Positions 1-10,000 of a stretch of 64,000 bases of DNA are shown here, piece by piece (within the stretch, counting starts at the first letter, position 1; each line of letters opens with the position of its first letter). The DNA comes from Nisaea denitrificans DSM 18348 (GTDB lineage: Bacteria; Pseudomonadota; Alphaproteobacteria; Thalassobaculales; Thalassobaculaceae). The stretch is taken from assembly GCF_000426505.1 (NCBI RefSeq), contig NZ_KE384532.1, positions 15,910 to 79,909 of the forward strand, read 5' to 3'. The notes beneath the pieces were generated by a model, which saw only the letters and a program-made list of their open reading frames with translations, searched no databases and was not told the DNA's origin. Made by a program: the position numbers and the translations under genes.

Positions 1-3000
1 ACGCTGTCGCCGCCGTCGGAGCTTGAGACGCTGTCGTCACCGCTATCGCCCGACAGGGTCTCGTCGTCGAATTCGTTCCAGTCGTTGCCGATCACGGTAT
101 CTTCGACGCCGTCACCGAAGAGCGTGTCGTTGCCAGCTTCGCCGCTGAGCGTATCGTCGCCCGCGCCGCCGATCAGCAGATCGTCGTCGCTACCGCCGAC
201 AAGACTGTCGTTTCCGCTACCGCCCTCAAGCGTATCGTTGCCCGCATCGCCGGACAGGCTGTCATCGCCGCTGCCGCCATCCAGACTATCGTCGCCAGAG
301 CCGCCTTCGGCAACGTCGTCGCCGCTGCCGCCGACCAATGTGTCGTCTCCGGCGCCAGCCGTCAGCGTGTCGTTATCCGCACCGCCATCAAGACTGTCGT
401 TACCGTCGCCGCCGCCGAGCGTATCCTCGCCGTCACCGCCGAGAACCGTGTCGTCACCAGCGCCGCCGGTTACCGTGTCGTTGCCCGTACCGCCATCGAC
501 CAGATCGTTTCCGTCGCCACCATCAAGGGTGTCGTCGCCATCTCCGCCAAGCACGGTGTCGTTACCCGCGCCGCCAAAGGCAATGTCGTTATCGGCGCCG
601 CCATCAACGCTGTCATTACCGTCACCGCCGTTGAGCGTATCCTGACCTGTATTGCCGAGAACCGTGTCGTCGCCCGCGCCGCCATCAAGGCTGTCGTCGC
701 CCGCGCCGCCTTCGACCAGATCGTTTCCGTCGCCGCCATCGAGCGTATCGTCGCCCGCGCCGCCAAGCACAGTGTCTTCGCCGGAACCACCCTCGGCGCT
801 GTCATTGCCTTCGCCGCCGAGCACAGTGTCGTCACCGCTGCCGCCGTCGAGCACATCGTCGCCCGAACCGCCAACGACAAGATCGTCGTCCGCACCGCCG
901 TCCAGCGTGTCGTCACCAGCGCCACCGCTGACCGTATCCGCACCATCGCCGCCTTCGAGAACGTCATTTCCGGCGCCGCCGTCGATCGTGTCGTCGCCGG
1001 CATCGGCGTCTACGCTGTCATTGCCGTCACCGCCGTCGAGGCTGTCGTCGCCGAGACCGCCAAGCAGCGTATCGTTGCCGCCCTCGCCATCCATGGTGTC
1101 GTTGCCGTCCCCACCGATGAGGAAATCGTCGCCGTCACCGCCGGAAATATCGTCGCTGCCGGCACCGCCATTCAGCGTATCGTCATCGGCCGTTCCGGAG
1201 AGAGTATCGTCAAGGGAGTCCGTGCTGAATTTTAGCTCGGTGTTGCCGCCGTTCTGGATGACCTGGGCGCCAAGGAATTCGCCATTGACGGTGAAGGTCA
1301 CATTCGGCGAACCGTCGCCATCTGTATCGATCTCAACGGTGGTCTGGCCGTTTTCGGGCGTGAGCGTAACCGCGCTTTCAGAGAATAACGTATCGTCGAA
1401 GCGCAGAACGTCCTGATCGTCATAATCGGCGATCAGATCGCCGTTGAAAGAGTCGGGCGTGCCCGAGAAAGTGTCCGCGCCGGAACCGCCGACAAGCGTA
1501 TCGCTGCCTGCGCCGCCATCCAGCAGATCGTCGCCGGAACCACCGACAAGGGAATCGCTGCCGTCGCCGCCAAGCAGCACGTCGTTTCCGCCTGCGCCCG
1601 ACAGCGTGTCGTCACCGTCGCCGCCCTCGAACCGGTCCGCATAGGCGCTGCCATTGACCTGATCGTCGCCAGCGCCCGCATTGAAACCGAGGCCGATGAA
1701 ATCCGCATCGATGACATCGTTGCCACTGGTGATGGAGCCGAACACATCCATCAGCTGGTCGTCGGTGATGGTCACGCCATCGTCGGTAAACTCGAACCCT
1801 TCGACGCGGCGGAAATCCTCGGTCCAGCGCTGGATCTGAACGAGATCGTCGTAATCGTCCAGGCTGGCCGCACCGGGCTGCCAGATGGAAACATTCAGCG
1901 TCGAGCCATCGAGCGAGAAGGTGGTGTTCTGAAGAATATCGTCGCCGACGATCTGCAGGCTGTCGGCCTCTCCGCCGTCTCTGTCGTAGGCCGAGTAAAC
2001 TGCGCCGAGCGGGGACTGGCCCGTGAAAACATACTCGTCGAGGATCGTGTCGCGGCCTTCTCCAGCCCGGTAGACGTAGCTGTCGTTACCGCCGCCGCCG
2101 CGCAACTCGTCGTCGCCCGCGCCGCCGGAGAGAGTGTCGCTCGCGGCCGCTTCGTTGATCGTGCCGCGCTGGCCGGCGCTGCCGCGAATGGTGTCGTTGC
2201 CGTCATTGCCCATAAGGACATCTTCACCGGCGCCACCGTCGATAAAGTCGTCTCCTCCGCCGCCGCTGATCGTGTCCTTGCCGGTCCCGCCGTAGATCGA
2301 GTCCGCGCCGTCGCCGCCGTCGCCCAGATTGCTGCCGTTGCCGAGGCGGATGGTGTCGTCGCCATCGCCACCGGAAAGCGTGTCGTTACCTCCCGCAGCA
2401 GAGAGGTAATCATCCCCGCCGGCGCCGTCCATCTTGGTGTTGTTGGTACCGCTCCATGTCAGCGCATCGTCTCCGGCACTGCCGGAAATGTTCTGCAGGA
2501 TATCGGTGACATCCATCTGGCTGCCGTCACCGAATTCAAATGTCTCGATGCGGTTCAGCGAGTCACGCCAGTCGATGATGGTTATCTGGTCGTCCAAATC
2601 GAGGATGTCGGACACACCGTCTCGGATGCCGACGATCAGATCGTCGCCGACCAGATCGATCCAGATGTCGCTTGCGGTAATACCGTCCTCGAACGAGAGA
2701 ACGTCATTGCCGGCAAACTGGTCGCGGGTAAAGAGGACGACTTGCCCGCCTGGGGCCATTTGAGTGTTGATATATTCGTCGTGAATCTGGTCCTGGCCGT
2801 CACCGACACCATAGCGGTAGACATCGTCGCCGCCGCCGCCGCGCAGGGTATCAGCACCGGCACCGCCACTCAGGGTGTCGTTCCCTGTTTCCTCGTTGAC
2901 ATTGCCGCGCTCGCCGCCGGAGCCGCGGAGCAGGTCGTCTCCGTCCCCACCGTCGATATTGTCGTCGCCGTCACCGCCGTCGATGGTGTCGTCACCAGAG

Positions 3001-3812
3001 CCGCCGGCGAGTGTATCGTCGCCATCTTCGCCAAAGAGGAGGTCGCCCCCCTCGCCGCCGAAAACGGCGTCACTGCCAGTGCCGGCATTCACGGTGTCGG
3101 AGCCGACTCCGCCATCGATTAAATCAGACCCGGAACCCGAGCTGACCGAGTCGTCACCGTCTCCGGACGAGATTGTGATTTCCTCGCTGGTGTTCCAGTC
3201 GATTGTGTCGTCGCCGTTGGAGCCGGAGATGTTTTCCAGAATGTCGGCCGACGTCCAGATTGTTCCGTCGTCGAATTCGAACTGTTCGATCCGGGTATCC
3301 GTGTCGGCCCAGCCCTGGATCACCACCAGATCATCGGAATCGAACAGATCGATGCCCGGCTGTTTAATGGCGACGTAAAGATCGCCGCCGCTTACCGTGA
3401 TCCAGAGATCGTCGGCTGATAGTCCCGAGCCGAAGCGCAGCGTGTCGAAACCGCCATCCACTTGCTTGACCGGCTGCAGGCCGCCAAGCGGGTTCTTCGG
3501 ATAGATGTGATATTCGTCGAGGATCTCGTCCCGGCCGCCGCCAATCCGGAACTCGTAAACGTCGTTACCACCGCCGCCGCGCAGCGAGTCATCGCCAGCA
3601 CCGCCGTCCAGCGTATCGTCATAGGCCAGCTCATTGACCGAGGATTCCGCGCCGGCGCTACCGAGCAGAACATCATCACCGAGGCCGCCGATGAGCGAGT
3701 CCGCTCCGGCGCCACCGTCAATTGTGTCCGCACCCGCACCGCCGTTGATGGTGTCCGCAGCTGCGGTACCATTCAACCTGTCGTTTCCGTTCGTTCCGTT
3801 CAGCTCAGCCAT
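1..3812 (-). CDS. Giant RTX-type calcium-binding repeat protein (3' end missing)
   Basis: The minus strand reads open from an ATG at 3812 to the window edge, 1270 codons with no stop. A TAA lies directly upstream of the ATG and GAGAG serves as ribosome binding site. The protein is mostly nonapeptide repeats of the GGxGxDxL kind (for example [17 protein letters not shown] near residue 25), which bind calcium in type I-secreted proteins. Three blocks at about residues 80-207, 322-440 and 575-690 break the repeats. Each has the order [28 protein letters not shown], as in the haemolysin-type calcium-binding-related domain. A different insert lies at about 779-872, followed by unbroken repeats. 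There is no N-terminal signal peptide, which fits type I secretion; the secretion signal would be C-terminal and is outside the window. Adhesin, S-layer-like protein or exoenzyme are all possible; no catalytic domain is visible. Confidence 0.9.
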   Translation of the reverse strand, partial: MAELNGTNGNDRLNGTAAADTINGGAGADTIDGGAGADSLIGGLGDDVLLGSAGAESSVNELAYDDTLDGGAGDDSLRGGGGNDVYEFRIGGGRDEILDEYHIYPKNPLGGLQPVKQVDGGFDTLRFGSGLSADDLWITVSGGDLYVAIKQPGIDLFDSDDLVVIQGWADTDTRIEQFEFDDGTIWTSADILENISGSNGDDTIDWNTSEEITISSGDGDDSVSSGSGSDLIDGGVGSDTVNAGTGSDAVFGGEGGDLLFGEDGDDTLAGGSGDDTIDGGDGDDNIDGGDGDDLLRGSGGERGNVNEETGNDTLSGGAGADTLRGGGGDDVYRYGVGDGQDQIHDEYINTQMAPGGQVVLFTRDQFAGNDVLSFEDGITASDIWIDLVGDDLIVGIRDGVSDILDLDDQITIIDWRDSLNRIETFEFGDGSQMDVTDILQNISGSAGDDALTWSGTNNTKMDGAGGDDYLSAAGGNDTLSGGDGDDTIRLGNGSNLGDGGDGADSIYGGTGKDTISGGGGDDFIDGGAGEDVLMGNDGNDTIRGSAGQRGTINEAAASDTLSGGAGDDELRGGGGNDSYVYRAGEGRDTILDEYVFTGQSPLGAVYSAYDRDGGEADSLQIVGDDILQNTTFSLDGSTLNVSIWQPGAASLDDYDDLVQIQRWTEDFRRVEGFEFTDDGVTITDDQLMDVFGSITSGNDVIDADFIGLGFNAGAGDDQVNGSAYADRFEGGDGDDTLSGAGGNDVLLGGDGSDSLVGGSGDDLLDGGAGSDTLVGGSGADTFSGTPDSFNGDLIADYDDQDVLRFDDTLFSESAVTLTPENGQTTVEIDTDGDGSPNVTFTVNGEFLGAQVIQNGGNTELKFSTDSLDDTLSGTADDDTLNGGAGSDDISGGDGDDFLIGGDGNDTMDGEGGNDTLLGGLGDDSLDGGDGNDSVDADAGDDTIDGGAGNDVLEGGDGADTVSGGAGDDTLDGGADDDLVVGGSGDDVLDGGSGDDTVLGGEGNDSAEGGSGEDTVLGGAGDDTLDGGDGNDLVEGGAGDDSLDGGAGDDTVLGNTGQDTLNGGDGNDSVDGGADNDIAFGGAGNDTVLGGDGDDTLDGGDGNDLVDGGTGNDTVTGGAGDDTVLGGDGEDTLGGGDGNDSLDGGADNDTLTAGAGDDTLVGGSGDDVAEGGSGDDSLDGGSGDDSLSGDAGNDTLEGGSGNDSLVGGSDDDLLIGGAGDDTLSGEAGNDTLFGDGVEDTVIGNDWNEFDDETLSGDSGDDSVSSSDGGDS

Positions 3813-4195
3813 TTAATCTCTCGCGGAGAGCAGATGTTGGGTGTCGGTTCCACCGAACCGCAATTTATCGCATGAAAAGATGAAAAAATTACGAACAGCG
3901 TCGTAGTCGAGTGCGCATTCTGCATACATTTTTGTGTCTCATTCTGCGACATTAATGCTTGTATCACAATATTCTAGGGATACGCTGCTAACTGTGAAGA
4001 AAAACTGCATAAAAAGCCATCTAATTCTTTTCGATATATCGAATCAGAGGTTTGCTTGATGCGGAAAGCGGCATTTGGGATAACACATCCGCGCCGTCGT
4101 CGAGAATTGGGTGGCGCGGACTGATCCTGCCTATATGCCGCGTACTTTATCCGGCTGGAATGGGCGTAATCTGCAGAGCCGGAGTTCGAGACAGC
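3813..4195. promoter_or_regulatory. Divergent intergenic region between the RTX gene and gmhA
   Basis: This 383-base stretch is clearly more AT-rich than its surroundings and holds no convincing gene. It contains two direct copies of CATTCTGC (3916-3923 and 3940-3947, 24 bases apart) and a perfect 14-base palindrome TTCGATATATCGAA at 4030-4043. A possible sigma70-type promoter for gmhA reads TTGATG (4056-4061), a 17-base spacer, then GATAAC (4079-4084). The reading frame of gmhA stays open upstream to 4052, but that extension is unlike GmhA proteins and lies across the promoter-like sequence. Confidence 0.45.
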
Positions 4196-4780
4196 ATGGA
4201 CCTGACCGCCTATTTCGACAGCGAGTTGAGCGAGCATCTGAAAGTGGCCGAAGCAGTTCGGGCAAGCCTGGCAGGTCCGTTCGCATCCCTGACCGAGAGC
4301 TGTGTTTCTTCGCTCCGGGGAGGGGGCAAGATCCTGTTCTTCGGAAATGGCGGCAGCGCATCCGATGCCCAGCATCTCGCGACCGAACTTACAATCCGAT
4401 ACATCAAGGATCGCCCGGCTATCGCAGCCATCGCTCTGACCACCGACGGGTCGGCGCTGACTGCGGCGGGCAACGATCTCGGGTTTGACAAACTCTTCTC
4501 CAGGCAAATCGAGGCGCTTGGCCGACCGGGTGACGTCGCCATTGGCATCTCGACTTCCGGGCGCTCGCCGAATGTCATCGAGGGGCTCAGGATGGCGCGG
4601 GAAAAGGGGCTTGTTGCTGCCGGCCTCGCAGGGCGGACTGGTGGAGACATGGTCGGCCTCGCGGACCCTCTGATTATGGTGCCGCACGACGCGGCGGCGA
4701 GAATCCAGGAAATGCACATCACCATCGGTCAGGCGCTTTGCGGCGCTATTGAAATCCAGCTTGGCCTCGTGGAGGCATAA
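4196..4780 (+). CDS. gmhA: Sedoheptulose-7-phosphate isomerase (phosphoheptose isomerase)
   Basis: This 194-aa cytoplasmic SIS-domain enzyme converts sedoheptulose 7-phosphate to D-glycero-D-manno-heptose 7-phosphate, the first step of ADP-heptose synthesis for LPS core or protein heptosylation. The segment GNGGSASDAQHLATEL and the C-terminal EMHITIGQALCGAIE, which carries the catalytic-type His, match GmhA. Length agrees with the roughly 192-aa family norm when the ATG at 4196 is used; GGAG lies 11 bases upstream. Its stop codon touches the start of hldE (TAAATG), so the two are translationally linked. Confidence 0.93.
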   Translation: MDLTAYFDSELSEHLKVAEAVRASLAGPFASLTESCVSSLRGGGKILFFGNGGSASDAQHLATELTIRYIKDRPAIAAIALTTDGSALTAAGNDLGFDKLFSRQIEALGRPGDVAIGISTSGRSPNVIEGLRMAREKGLVAAGLAGRTGGDMVGLADPLIMVPHDAAARIQEMHITIGQALCGAIEIQLGLVEA

Positions 4781-6256
4781 ATGACGCACGATTCCGACCT
4801 CTCCGCCAAAGTCGAGTCCCTCTCCGGGGTTCGCCTTCTCTGTGTCGGCGATGCCATGCTTGACCGGTTTGTCTACGGGGCGGTCGACCGGATCTCGCCG
4901 GAAGCACCGGTCCCGGTTCTGCGGATCGAGCGCGAGACAGCGATGCTTGGCGGTGCCGGGAACGTGGTCCGCAATCTGGTCGCGCTTGGCGCAGAGGCCT
5001 GTTTCATTTCCGTGATCGGGCGCGACGCGGCTGGACGGGAGCTGACCGGTCTGGTGGCGGAAGAGCCGGGCGTTGAAAGTCACCTGCTGACGGTTCCTGG
5101 ACGTGAGACGACGATCAAGACCCGGTATGTCGCCGGCGCGCAGCAATTGCTGCGCGCGGATCAGGAGAATGTGCATGCGATTGATGCCGGTCTCGAGGAA
5201 GACCTGATCTCCCGGGCCGTTGCCGATCTCGAAGACTCTTCTGCGCTTGTGCTGTCGGACTATGGCAAGGGGCTGCTGACGGATTCCATTCTGGGAGCGC
5301 TGATTTCGGCGGCTCGGAACAAGGGCCGCCCGATCATTGTTGATCCGAAAGGCACGGACTACACGCGTTATCGCGGCGCAACGGCCATCACGCCTAACAG
5401 GCGCGAGCTGTCCGAAGCGAGCGGTATGCCAGCCGGATCGACCGATGAAATCGTGGCGGCCGCGCGGCACATCATCGAGACCGCGGGGATCGGAGCTGTG
5501 CTCGTTACCCGGAGCCAGGACGGCATGACCTATGTGTCCGGCAACCCGGATGATGAGCCGCTGCATTTCGACGCGGTGGCGCGGGAAGTCTTCGATGTTT
5601 CGGGCGCTGGCGATACGGTTGTTGCGGTGCTCGCGGCATCCCTTGGCCGCGGAATTCCCGTTGCCGAGGGGATCGAGCTGGCGAATGCGGCTGCCGGGAT
5701 TGTGGTTGGCAAGATGGGTACCGCAGTGGCCTATGCCTCTGAACTGGCGGCCGCATTCCGGGCTCACGATCTGCTGCAGGGCGAGGTCAAGGTCGCGTCG
5801 CCCGATATGATTGCCAAGCGGGCGGAAGAGTGGCGCAAGCAGGGCCTCAAGGTGGGCTTTACGAATGGCTGTTTCGACCTGCTGCATCCGGGGCACGTTT
5901 CCCTGATGCGCCAGGCCAAGGCCGCGTGTGATCGGCTGATCGTGGGCCTGAACAGCGATGCCTCGGTATCACGTCTTAAAGGCCCAGCCCGCCCGGTGCA
6001 GTCGGAGGCCGCGCGCGCGTCGGTATTGGCGTCTCTCGCGTCGGTGGATGGGATCGCGATTTTCAGCGAGGATACGCCGCAGGAACTGATCGAGATGATC
6101 CGTCCCGACGTGCTGGTGAAAGGCGCCGACTATACGGTCGAGACCGTGGTCGGAGCCGATTTCGTTCAATCCTATGGCGGAAAAGTCGTGCTGGCCGGGC
6201 TCGAGGACGGCCACAGCACCACGGCGACCATCGCCCGGATGAACGAGGGCCGGTAA
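4781..6256 (+). CDS. hldE: Bifunctional heptose 7-phosphate kinase / heptose 1-phosphate adenylyltransferase
   Basis: The 491-aa protein joins two enzymes of ADP-heptose synthesis. Residues about 1-330 form a ribokinase-type (PfkB) domain with the anion-hole motif GAGDT near residue 275, which phosphorylates heptose 7-phosphate at C1. Residues about 350-491 form a nucleotidyltransferase domain with NGCFDLLHPGHV near residue 362 (HxGH motif), which adenylates heptose 1-phosphate. The length and order match E. coli HldE/RfaE. It is directly coupled to gmhA. The phosphatase step (gmhB) and the epimerase (hldD) are not in the window. Confidence 0.95.
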   Translation: MTHDSDLSAKVESLSGVRLLCVGDAMLDRFVYGAVDRISPEAPVPVLRIERETAMLGGAGNVVRNLVALGAEACFISVIGRDAAGRELTGLVAEEPGVESHLLTVPGRETTIKTRYVAGAQQLLRADQENVHAIDAGLEEDLISRAVADLEDSSALVLSDYGKGLLTDSILGALISAARNKGRPIIVDPKGTDYTRYRGATAITPNRRELSEASGMPAGSTDEIVAAARHIIETAGIGAVLVTRSQDGMTYVSGNPDDEPLHFDAVAREVFDVSGAGDTVVAVLAASLGRGIPVAEGIELANAAAGIVVGKMGTAVAYASELAAAFRAHDLLQGEVKVASPDMIAKRAEEWRKQGLKVGFTNGCFDLLHPGHVSLMRQAKAACDRLIVGLNSDASVSRLKGPARPVQSEAARASVLASLASVDGIAIFSEDTPQELIEMIRPDVLVKGADYTVETVVGADFVQSYGGKVVLAGLEDGHSTTATIARMNEGR

Positions 6257-6389
6257 TCCGGTTGTATCCTGATCGGCCCCGTTGCGTTCCTGCCCTATCG
6301 GGGCAAGAATACCGAACCTGATTGCACTCCCCCGTTCCGCCCGGAACCAAATCGGGGAGGCCTAAAAGAATTCTAGAGGGAGATCTCCG

Positions 6390-6932
6390 ATGGCATACGG
6401 TCTGGACGAATTCTGTCGCGAAAGCCATGACGCTCTGGCGCGCGACAACAGTCCCGCAGGCCGGGAAGCAGTCCGCAAGAACCTCGAAAAGCTGCTAATG
6501 AACCAGGCTTTTGTCGAGGACGTTTGCGGCAAGGACGCACCGATCGGCGTGACGGAGCTTTACCGTGATGATGAGCTCGAATTTGTCGTTCTGGCCCATG
6601 TGAATGACAAACCGCATGCCTCGCCACCGCACGACCACGGTACCTCTTGGGCAATCTACGGTCAGGCCAAGGAATACACCGACATGAGCGAGTTCAGCCG
6701 GGCCGATGGCGGCGACGGCGATGGCGACGTGAAGATCGAGCATGTAAAGACCTACAGGCTCGCGCCGGGTCAGGCCGGTCTTTACGATGTGCGGGCCATT
6801 CACGCGATCGATTATCCGGCCCAGGCCTGCTTTGTGCGGGTGACAGGGCGGCCGCTGGAGAACGAGCCGCGGCTGCGTTATGACATGGAAACTGGTAAAG
6901 CCATGTTCATCGCTAACCGCTCCGCGAGCTGA
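6390..6932 (+). CDS. Cupin-fold putative metal-dependent protein (cysteine-dioxygenase-like)
   Basis: This 180-aa protein has the metal-binding cupin signature HDHGTSWAIYG at about residues 80-90 and a second conserved segment YDVRAIHAIDYP near residue 133, which supplies another His. It resembles the predicted metal-dependent double-stranded beta-helix proteins related to cysteine dioxygenase; the substrate is unknown. AGAGGGAGA precedes the ATG. The gene stands alone between hldE and a convergent gene, and its last 20 bases overlap the 3' end of the glycosyltransferase gene on the opposite strand. Confidence 0.75.
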   Translation: MAYGLDEFCRESHDALARDNSPAGREAVRKNLEKLLMNQAFVEDVCGKDAPIGVTELYRDDELEFVVLAHVNDKPHASPPHDHGTSWAIYGQAKEYTDMSEFSRADGGDGDGDVKIEHVKTYRLAPGQAGLYDVRAIHAIDYPAQACFVRVTGRPLENEPRLRYDMETGKAMFIANRSAS

Positions 6933-9099
6933 CCGCGTTCGCAAGCAAGTTACCAAGATCCCGGGCCGCGCCCGCCGTTTCGACAACGGACGGGCGGGCG
7001 GCCCGGATACGGGAGACAATGTCCGCCCGCATCGTCGGGTTGTTGGCGATCTCCGTTGCCCTCGCCGCATAGTCCGCGCGCCCTGAAGCGATGCAATCCT
7101 CGATGCCCATTGTCCGGTAAAGCCCCATGGTCATGCGCCCACGCATGTAGCCGCTTGGCCAGGTGATAGCAGGCGTTCCCGCTGCAAACCCTCCGAGCGT
7201 GGTGTTGCTGCCGCCGAAATGGATCGGGTCCAACATGACCTCTGCAGCGCCTAGCAGCCGCATATAGTCGGCCTTTGGAAGGAACGGCACAAACCGCACC
7301 CGTTCCATGTCAGCCCCCAGGACGGGAGCGAGCCGGGCCTTCACCCGTTCTGTCCATGCGATGTTCGCGCCCCCGATCAAGCCGATCATGCCGCACGGGT
7401 CTGCTTTCAGAATCTCGCCGAGCCAGAGGTCGAACTCCGGATGCAACTTGAAGAGATTTTGCGGACAGAGATAAAGCGGCCGATTGTCCGGCAGGCCGAA
7501 ATCGGATTTCGCGCCGGCCGGCGGCGCGGGCTCGTCCCGGTAATTCATCGGAATGCTCGGGCTGCGCACCAGACGCTCCGAATAATGCGCTTCCGCACCC
7601 TCTGGCTCAAAATAGTCCGGAGAGAGATAGGCGTCCACGGTGCTGATGCCGGTGGTTACGGGATGGCCCCAGGTGACCCATTGCACCGGTGCCAGTCGTG
7701 TGTGGGCGAGGAAGTACGTGAAGGGCTCCATACCGATATCGGTATAGAGCAGCGCATCGAGACGGCAGGCCGCCGCGATCTCCGCCGCTTGAGCGATATT
7801 CGCCGGCAGTTCCACCACCTCATCGAACCGGGAGGCAATCTCCGCTGCCGCCGCATCCCGAAGGCCGGGCGGGCGCAGCAAGGTGAGCGTGAAGCGCTCC
7901 CGGTCGATCCCGGTCACCAGATTGCCGAACACGGCGCCGATCGTGTGCCCGGCAAGATGCGTTGAACAGATTCCAAGGCGAATCCTGCGGGTTGCGGGCG
8001 GCGGGCCGTCGTCTGCATGCGGGGCGGTGAAGTTAAGCATCGGGCAGGCATGCCGGTAGAATTTGCTGATACCGACCGCCAGATCCCGGTCGTTGCGACC
8101 GTGATAGACGAGATAGAAATTGGCGGCGCCAATCTGGTTGAGCGGGTCCGTAAGCTGGATGCGCCGGGCTTCCGGAGAGTTGAGGAATGCGGCTATCTTC
8201 TCGCGCGCGGCATCTATCTGCGGCACATCCCGGGGAATAACCGGCAGGGCGAAGGCTCTTCGGACTGTGAAGGCAGGCACCGAGGGAAAACGCTTCGCCG
8301 CATCAAGGTAGGTGTCGAGCGCGGTCTCGTAGTTTCCGGCGCTTAGCTGGGCGCTTGCAAGGTTTCGCAGGATCTCCGGATTGTCCGGGGCGGCAGCGAA
8401 GGCATAGCGGTAGAGTGTGATGGCGTGCGAGCTGTCTTTCTTCGCCCAGAGCACGATGCCGAGGTCGTTCAGCAGATCCGGGAGAGCCGGGGCAAGGACG
8501 AGGGCGCGTTTGAAATCCCGGGCGGCCTCCGCCGGGCGATTCAGCGCGCGGTACGCCTGGGCACGGTTCGCGAAGGGAATGTGACCGGAGGCCTGAAGAG
8601 CGATGGCGCGGTCATAGTGACAAAGGGCACCTTCATTGCGATTCTGCTCCTGTAGGCCGAGCGCAAGATTATAGGCGGATGCAGAATCGCCGGGTTCGAG
8701 GAGTATCGCTTTGTGGAGCGCCAGAGTGGCGCCGGACGGATCTCCCGCCTGCTTTTTGGCGGATGCGCATGCGTTCCAGAACGCAGCATGGCCGGAGAGG
8801 CTGGCGCACCCGGCGGCCAGCGCCGACACGGCGGCCTCGGCAGCCCCGCTGTCGATCATGGCAAAGCCGAGATTGAGCCGGAAATCGTGCCGCCCGGGCG
8901 CTGCGGCAAGGGCGCGCCTGATGCAGGGAACGGCGGGCGCAGGATGGCCGGTCTGGAGCATCGCGGTTCCCAGAAGGTGCCAGCTGTCTGCTTCGCTGGG
9001 CAATGCGCAGAGCGCACGACGATATCCGGATATGGCCTCGGCGATTCGGCCGGCCTGATGCAGGCTGTGTGCAGCGATCAGCATTTCGCGAATCTGCAC
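6913..9099 (-). CDS. TPR-containing SPINDLY/OGT-type glycosyltransferase
   Basis: The 728-aa protein has tetratricopeptide repeats in about residues 1-260 and, after a linker, a C-terminal GT41-type domain like O-GlcNAc transferase/SPINDLY. Supporting segments are VQWVTWGHPVTTG, DAYLSPDYFEPEGAE, LYLCPQNLFKLHPEFD and DPIHFGGSNTTLGG, the last being the nucleotide-sugar binding end. The family transfers a sugar from a nucleotide donor to Ser/Thr or Asn of proteins in the cytoplasm. I chose the GTG at 9099 because GGAG lies about 8 bases upstream; the frame stays open further but that part is not TPR-like. The acceptor protein is unknown. The RTX protein and the heptose-making genes nearby suggest one possibility. 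Confidence 0.85.
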   Translation of the reverse strand: MQIREMLIAAHSLHQAGRIAEAISGYRRALCALPSEADSWHLLGTAMLQTGHPAPAVPCIRRALAAAPGRHDFRLNLGFAMIDSGAAEAAVSALAAGCASLSGHAAFWNACASAKKQAGDPSGATLALHKAILLEPGDSASAYNLALGLQEQNRNEGALCHYDRAIALQASGHIPFANRAQAYRALNRPAEAARDFKRALVLAPALPDLLNDLGIVLWAKKDSSHAITLYRYAFAAAPDNPEILRNLASAQLSAGNYETALDTYLDAAKRFPSVPAFTVRRAFALPVIPRDVPQIDAAREKIAAFLNSPEARRIQLTDPLNQIGAANFYLVYHGRNDRDLAVGISKFYRHACPMLNFTAPHADDGPPPATRRIRLGICSTHLAGHTIGAVFGNLVTGIDRERFTLTLLRPPGLRDAAAAEIASRFDEVVELPANIAQAAEIAAACRLDALLYTDIGMEPFTYFLAHTRLAPVQWVTWGHPVTTGISTVDAYLSPDYFEPEGAEAHYSERLVRSPSIPMNYRDEPAPPAGAKSDFGLPDNRPLYLCPQNLFKLHPEFDLWLGEILKADPCGMIGLIGGANIAWTERVKARLAPVLGADMERVRFVPFLPKADYMRLLGAAEVMLDPIHFGGSNTTLGGFAAGTPAITWPSGYMRGRMTMGLYRTMGIEDCIASGRADYAARATEIANNPTMRADIVSRIRAARPSVVETAGAARDLGNLLANAVSSRSG

Positions 9100-9234
9100 G
9101 CCTTGTCTCCTTTCCCACCATGAGCCCCCAACCGGGGCCAAACCACTTGAATCGCTTATCATGCCGATCTGCCAATGGCGATTCCCGATGACAGGCGGAC
9201 TGTGCATGGTAGGTTTCCCGGCAGGGAGTGAAAC

Positions 9235-9987
9235 ATGCAAGAAGAGCTTACTTTTCCGCCGATATACCGGCCCCATCGCCACGATGCGGAGGCCGATATT
9301 CTGGCGCTGGCCGTCGAGGCGGCGAAAAACGGTGCTGATCCGGCGAACCTGTACTGGACCGATAGTGCGGATGTGATGTCCTGCGCCATCGTGCTGGCAC
9401 CGGATAAACCGCTTTCCGAAAGCCTCGCGGCGGTTCATGTGGCGATGGTCGCGCTCGGCGATTGCCTTGGCGCACAGGTCCCGCCGCAGGTCGAGGTCAT
9501 GTTTGGCTGGCCGGATCGGCTGATCGTGAATGGCGGTCTGGCCGGAGGGGTTCGTCTCACGGTGGATCCGTCCGCGTGGGAAAATCTGGCTGACGATCCC
9601 GTGCCGGACTGGGCTGTGCTCAGCATCGAGGTTGCGATGACGCCGCGCGCAGATGCTCCGGAGCCAGGCATGATGCTGCAGCGGACGACATTGTTCGACG
9701 AGGGATGCGGCGAGCTGACCACGGGCGGCTTGCTTGAGAGTTTCTCGCGGCATTTCCTGCTCTGGACGAACCGCTATGTCTCGGACGGCTTCCGCCCTAT
9801 TGCCGACAACTGGTTGCCGCGTGCCGCAAAGCGTAGCGAGACGGTGGATCTCAGGTTCGGCGGCGGCCAGTGGAAAGGCACCTTGCTTGGCCTCGATGAA
9901 AATGGCGGACTGGTTCTCGGCGAGACGAAAACGCCGCTGGTGGCGTTGACCGATGTGCTGCGCAAGCCAACTTGGTCCCTCGATTGA
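9235..9987 (+). CDS. Degenerate biotin/lipoate protein ligase-like protein of the FDH locus
   Basis: This 250-aa protein looks like the biotin/lipoate ligase fold: VMFGWPDRLIVNGGLAGG near residue 87 is the counterpart of the KWPND...K-aG segment of BirA-type ligases. The usual GRGRxGR biotinyl-5'-AMP loop is absent, WPND is reduced to WPD, and the catalytic Lys position reads Gly, so ordinary biotinylation is doubtful. A C-terminal small domain follows (about 190-250). It starts the plus-strand series of genes that leads to formate dehydrogenase, 13 bases before the next gene. A role in FDH maturation is inferred only from this position. Confidence 0.7.
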   Translation: MQEELTFPPIYRPHRHDAEADILALAVEAAKNGADPANLYWTDSADVMSCAIVLAPDKPLSESLAAVHVAMVALGDCLGAQVPPQVEVMFGWPDRLIVNGGLAGGVRLTVDPSAWENLADDPVPDWAVLSIEVAMTPRADAPEPGMMLQRTTLFDEGCGELTTGGLLESFSRHFLLWTNRYVSDGFRPIADNWLPRAAKRSETVDLRFGGGQWKGTLLGLDENGGLVLGETKTPLVALTDVLRKPTWSLD

Positions 9988-10000
9988 AGCAGGCGGGTAA

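Noticed and set aside
1-1200. Short regular repeats that could be taken for a CRISPR array or satellite
   Set aside because: The repeat unit is 27 bases in coding phase, varies at third codon positions and has no spacer-repeat alternation; it encodes nonapeptide repeats.
85-1416. Long Pro/Ser-rich open frames on the plus strand opposite the RTX gene
   Set aside because: They are mirror frames of the GGxGxD repeats (GCC/TCG periodicity). The minus strand gives recognisable domains, a start codon and an SD.
3974-5896. 640-codon open frame on the minus strand over gmhA-hldE
   Set aside because: The plus strand encodes two textbook enzymes here; the minus frame has no family resemblance and is a GC-rich shadow.
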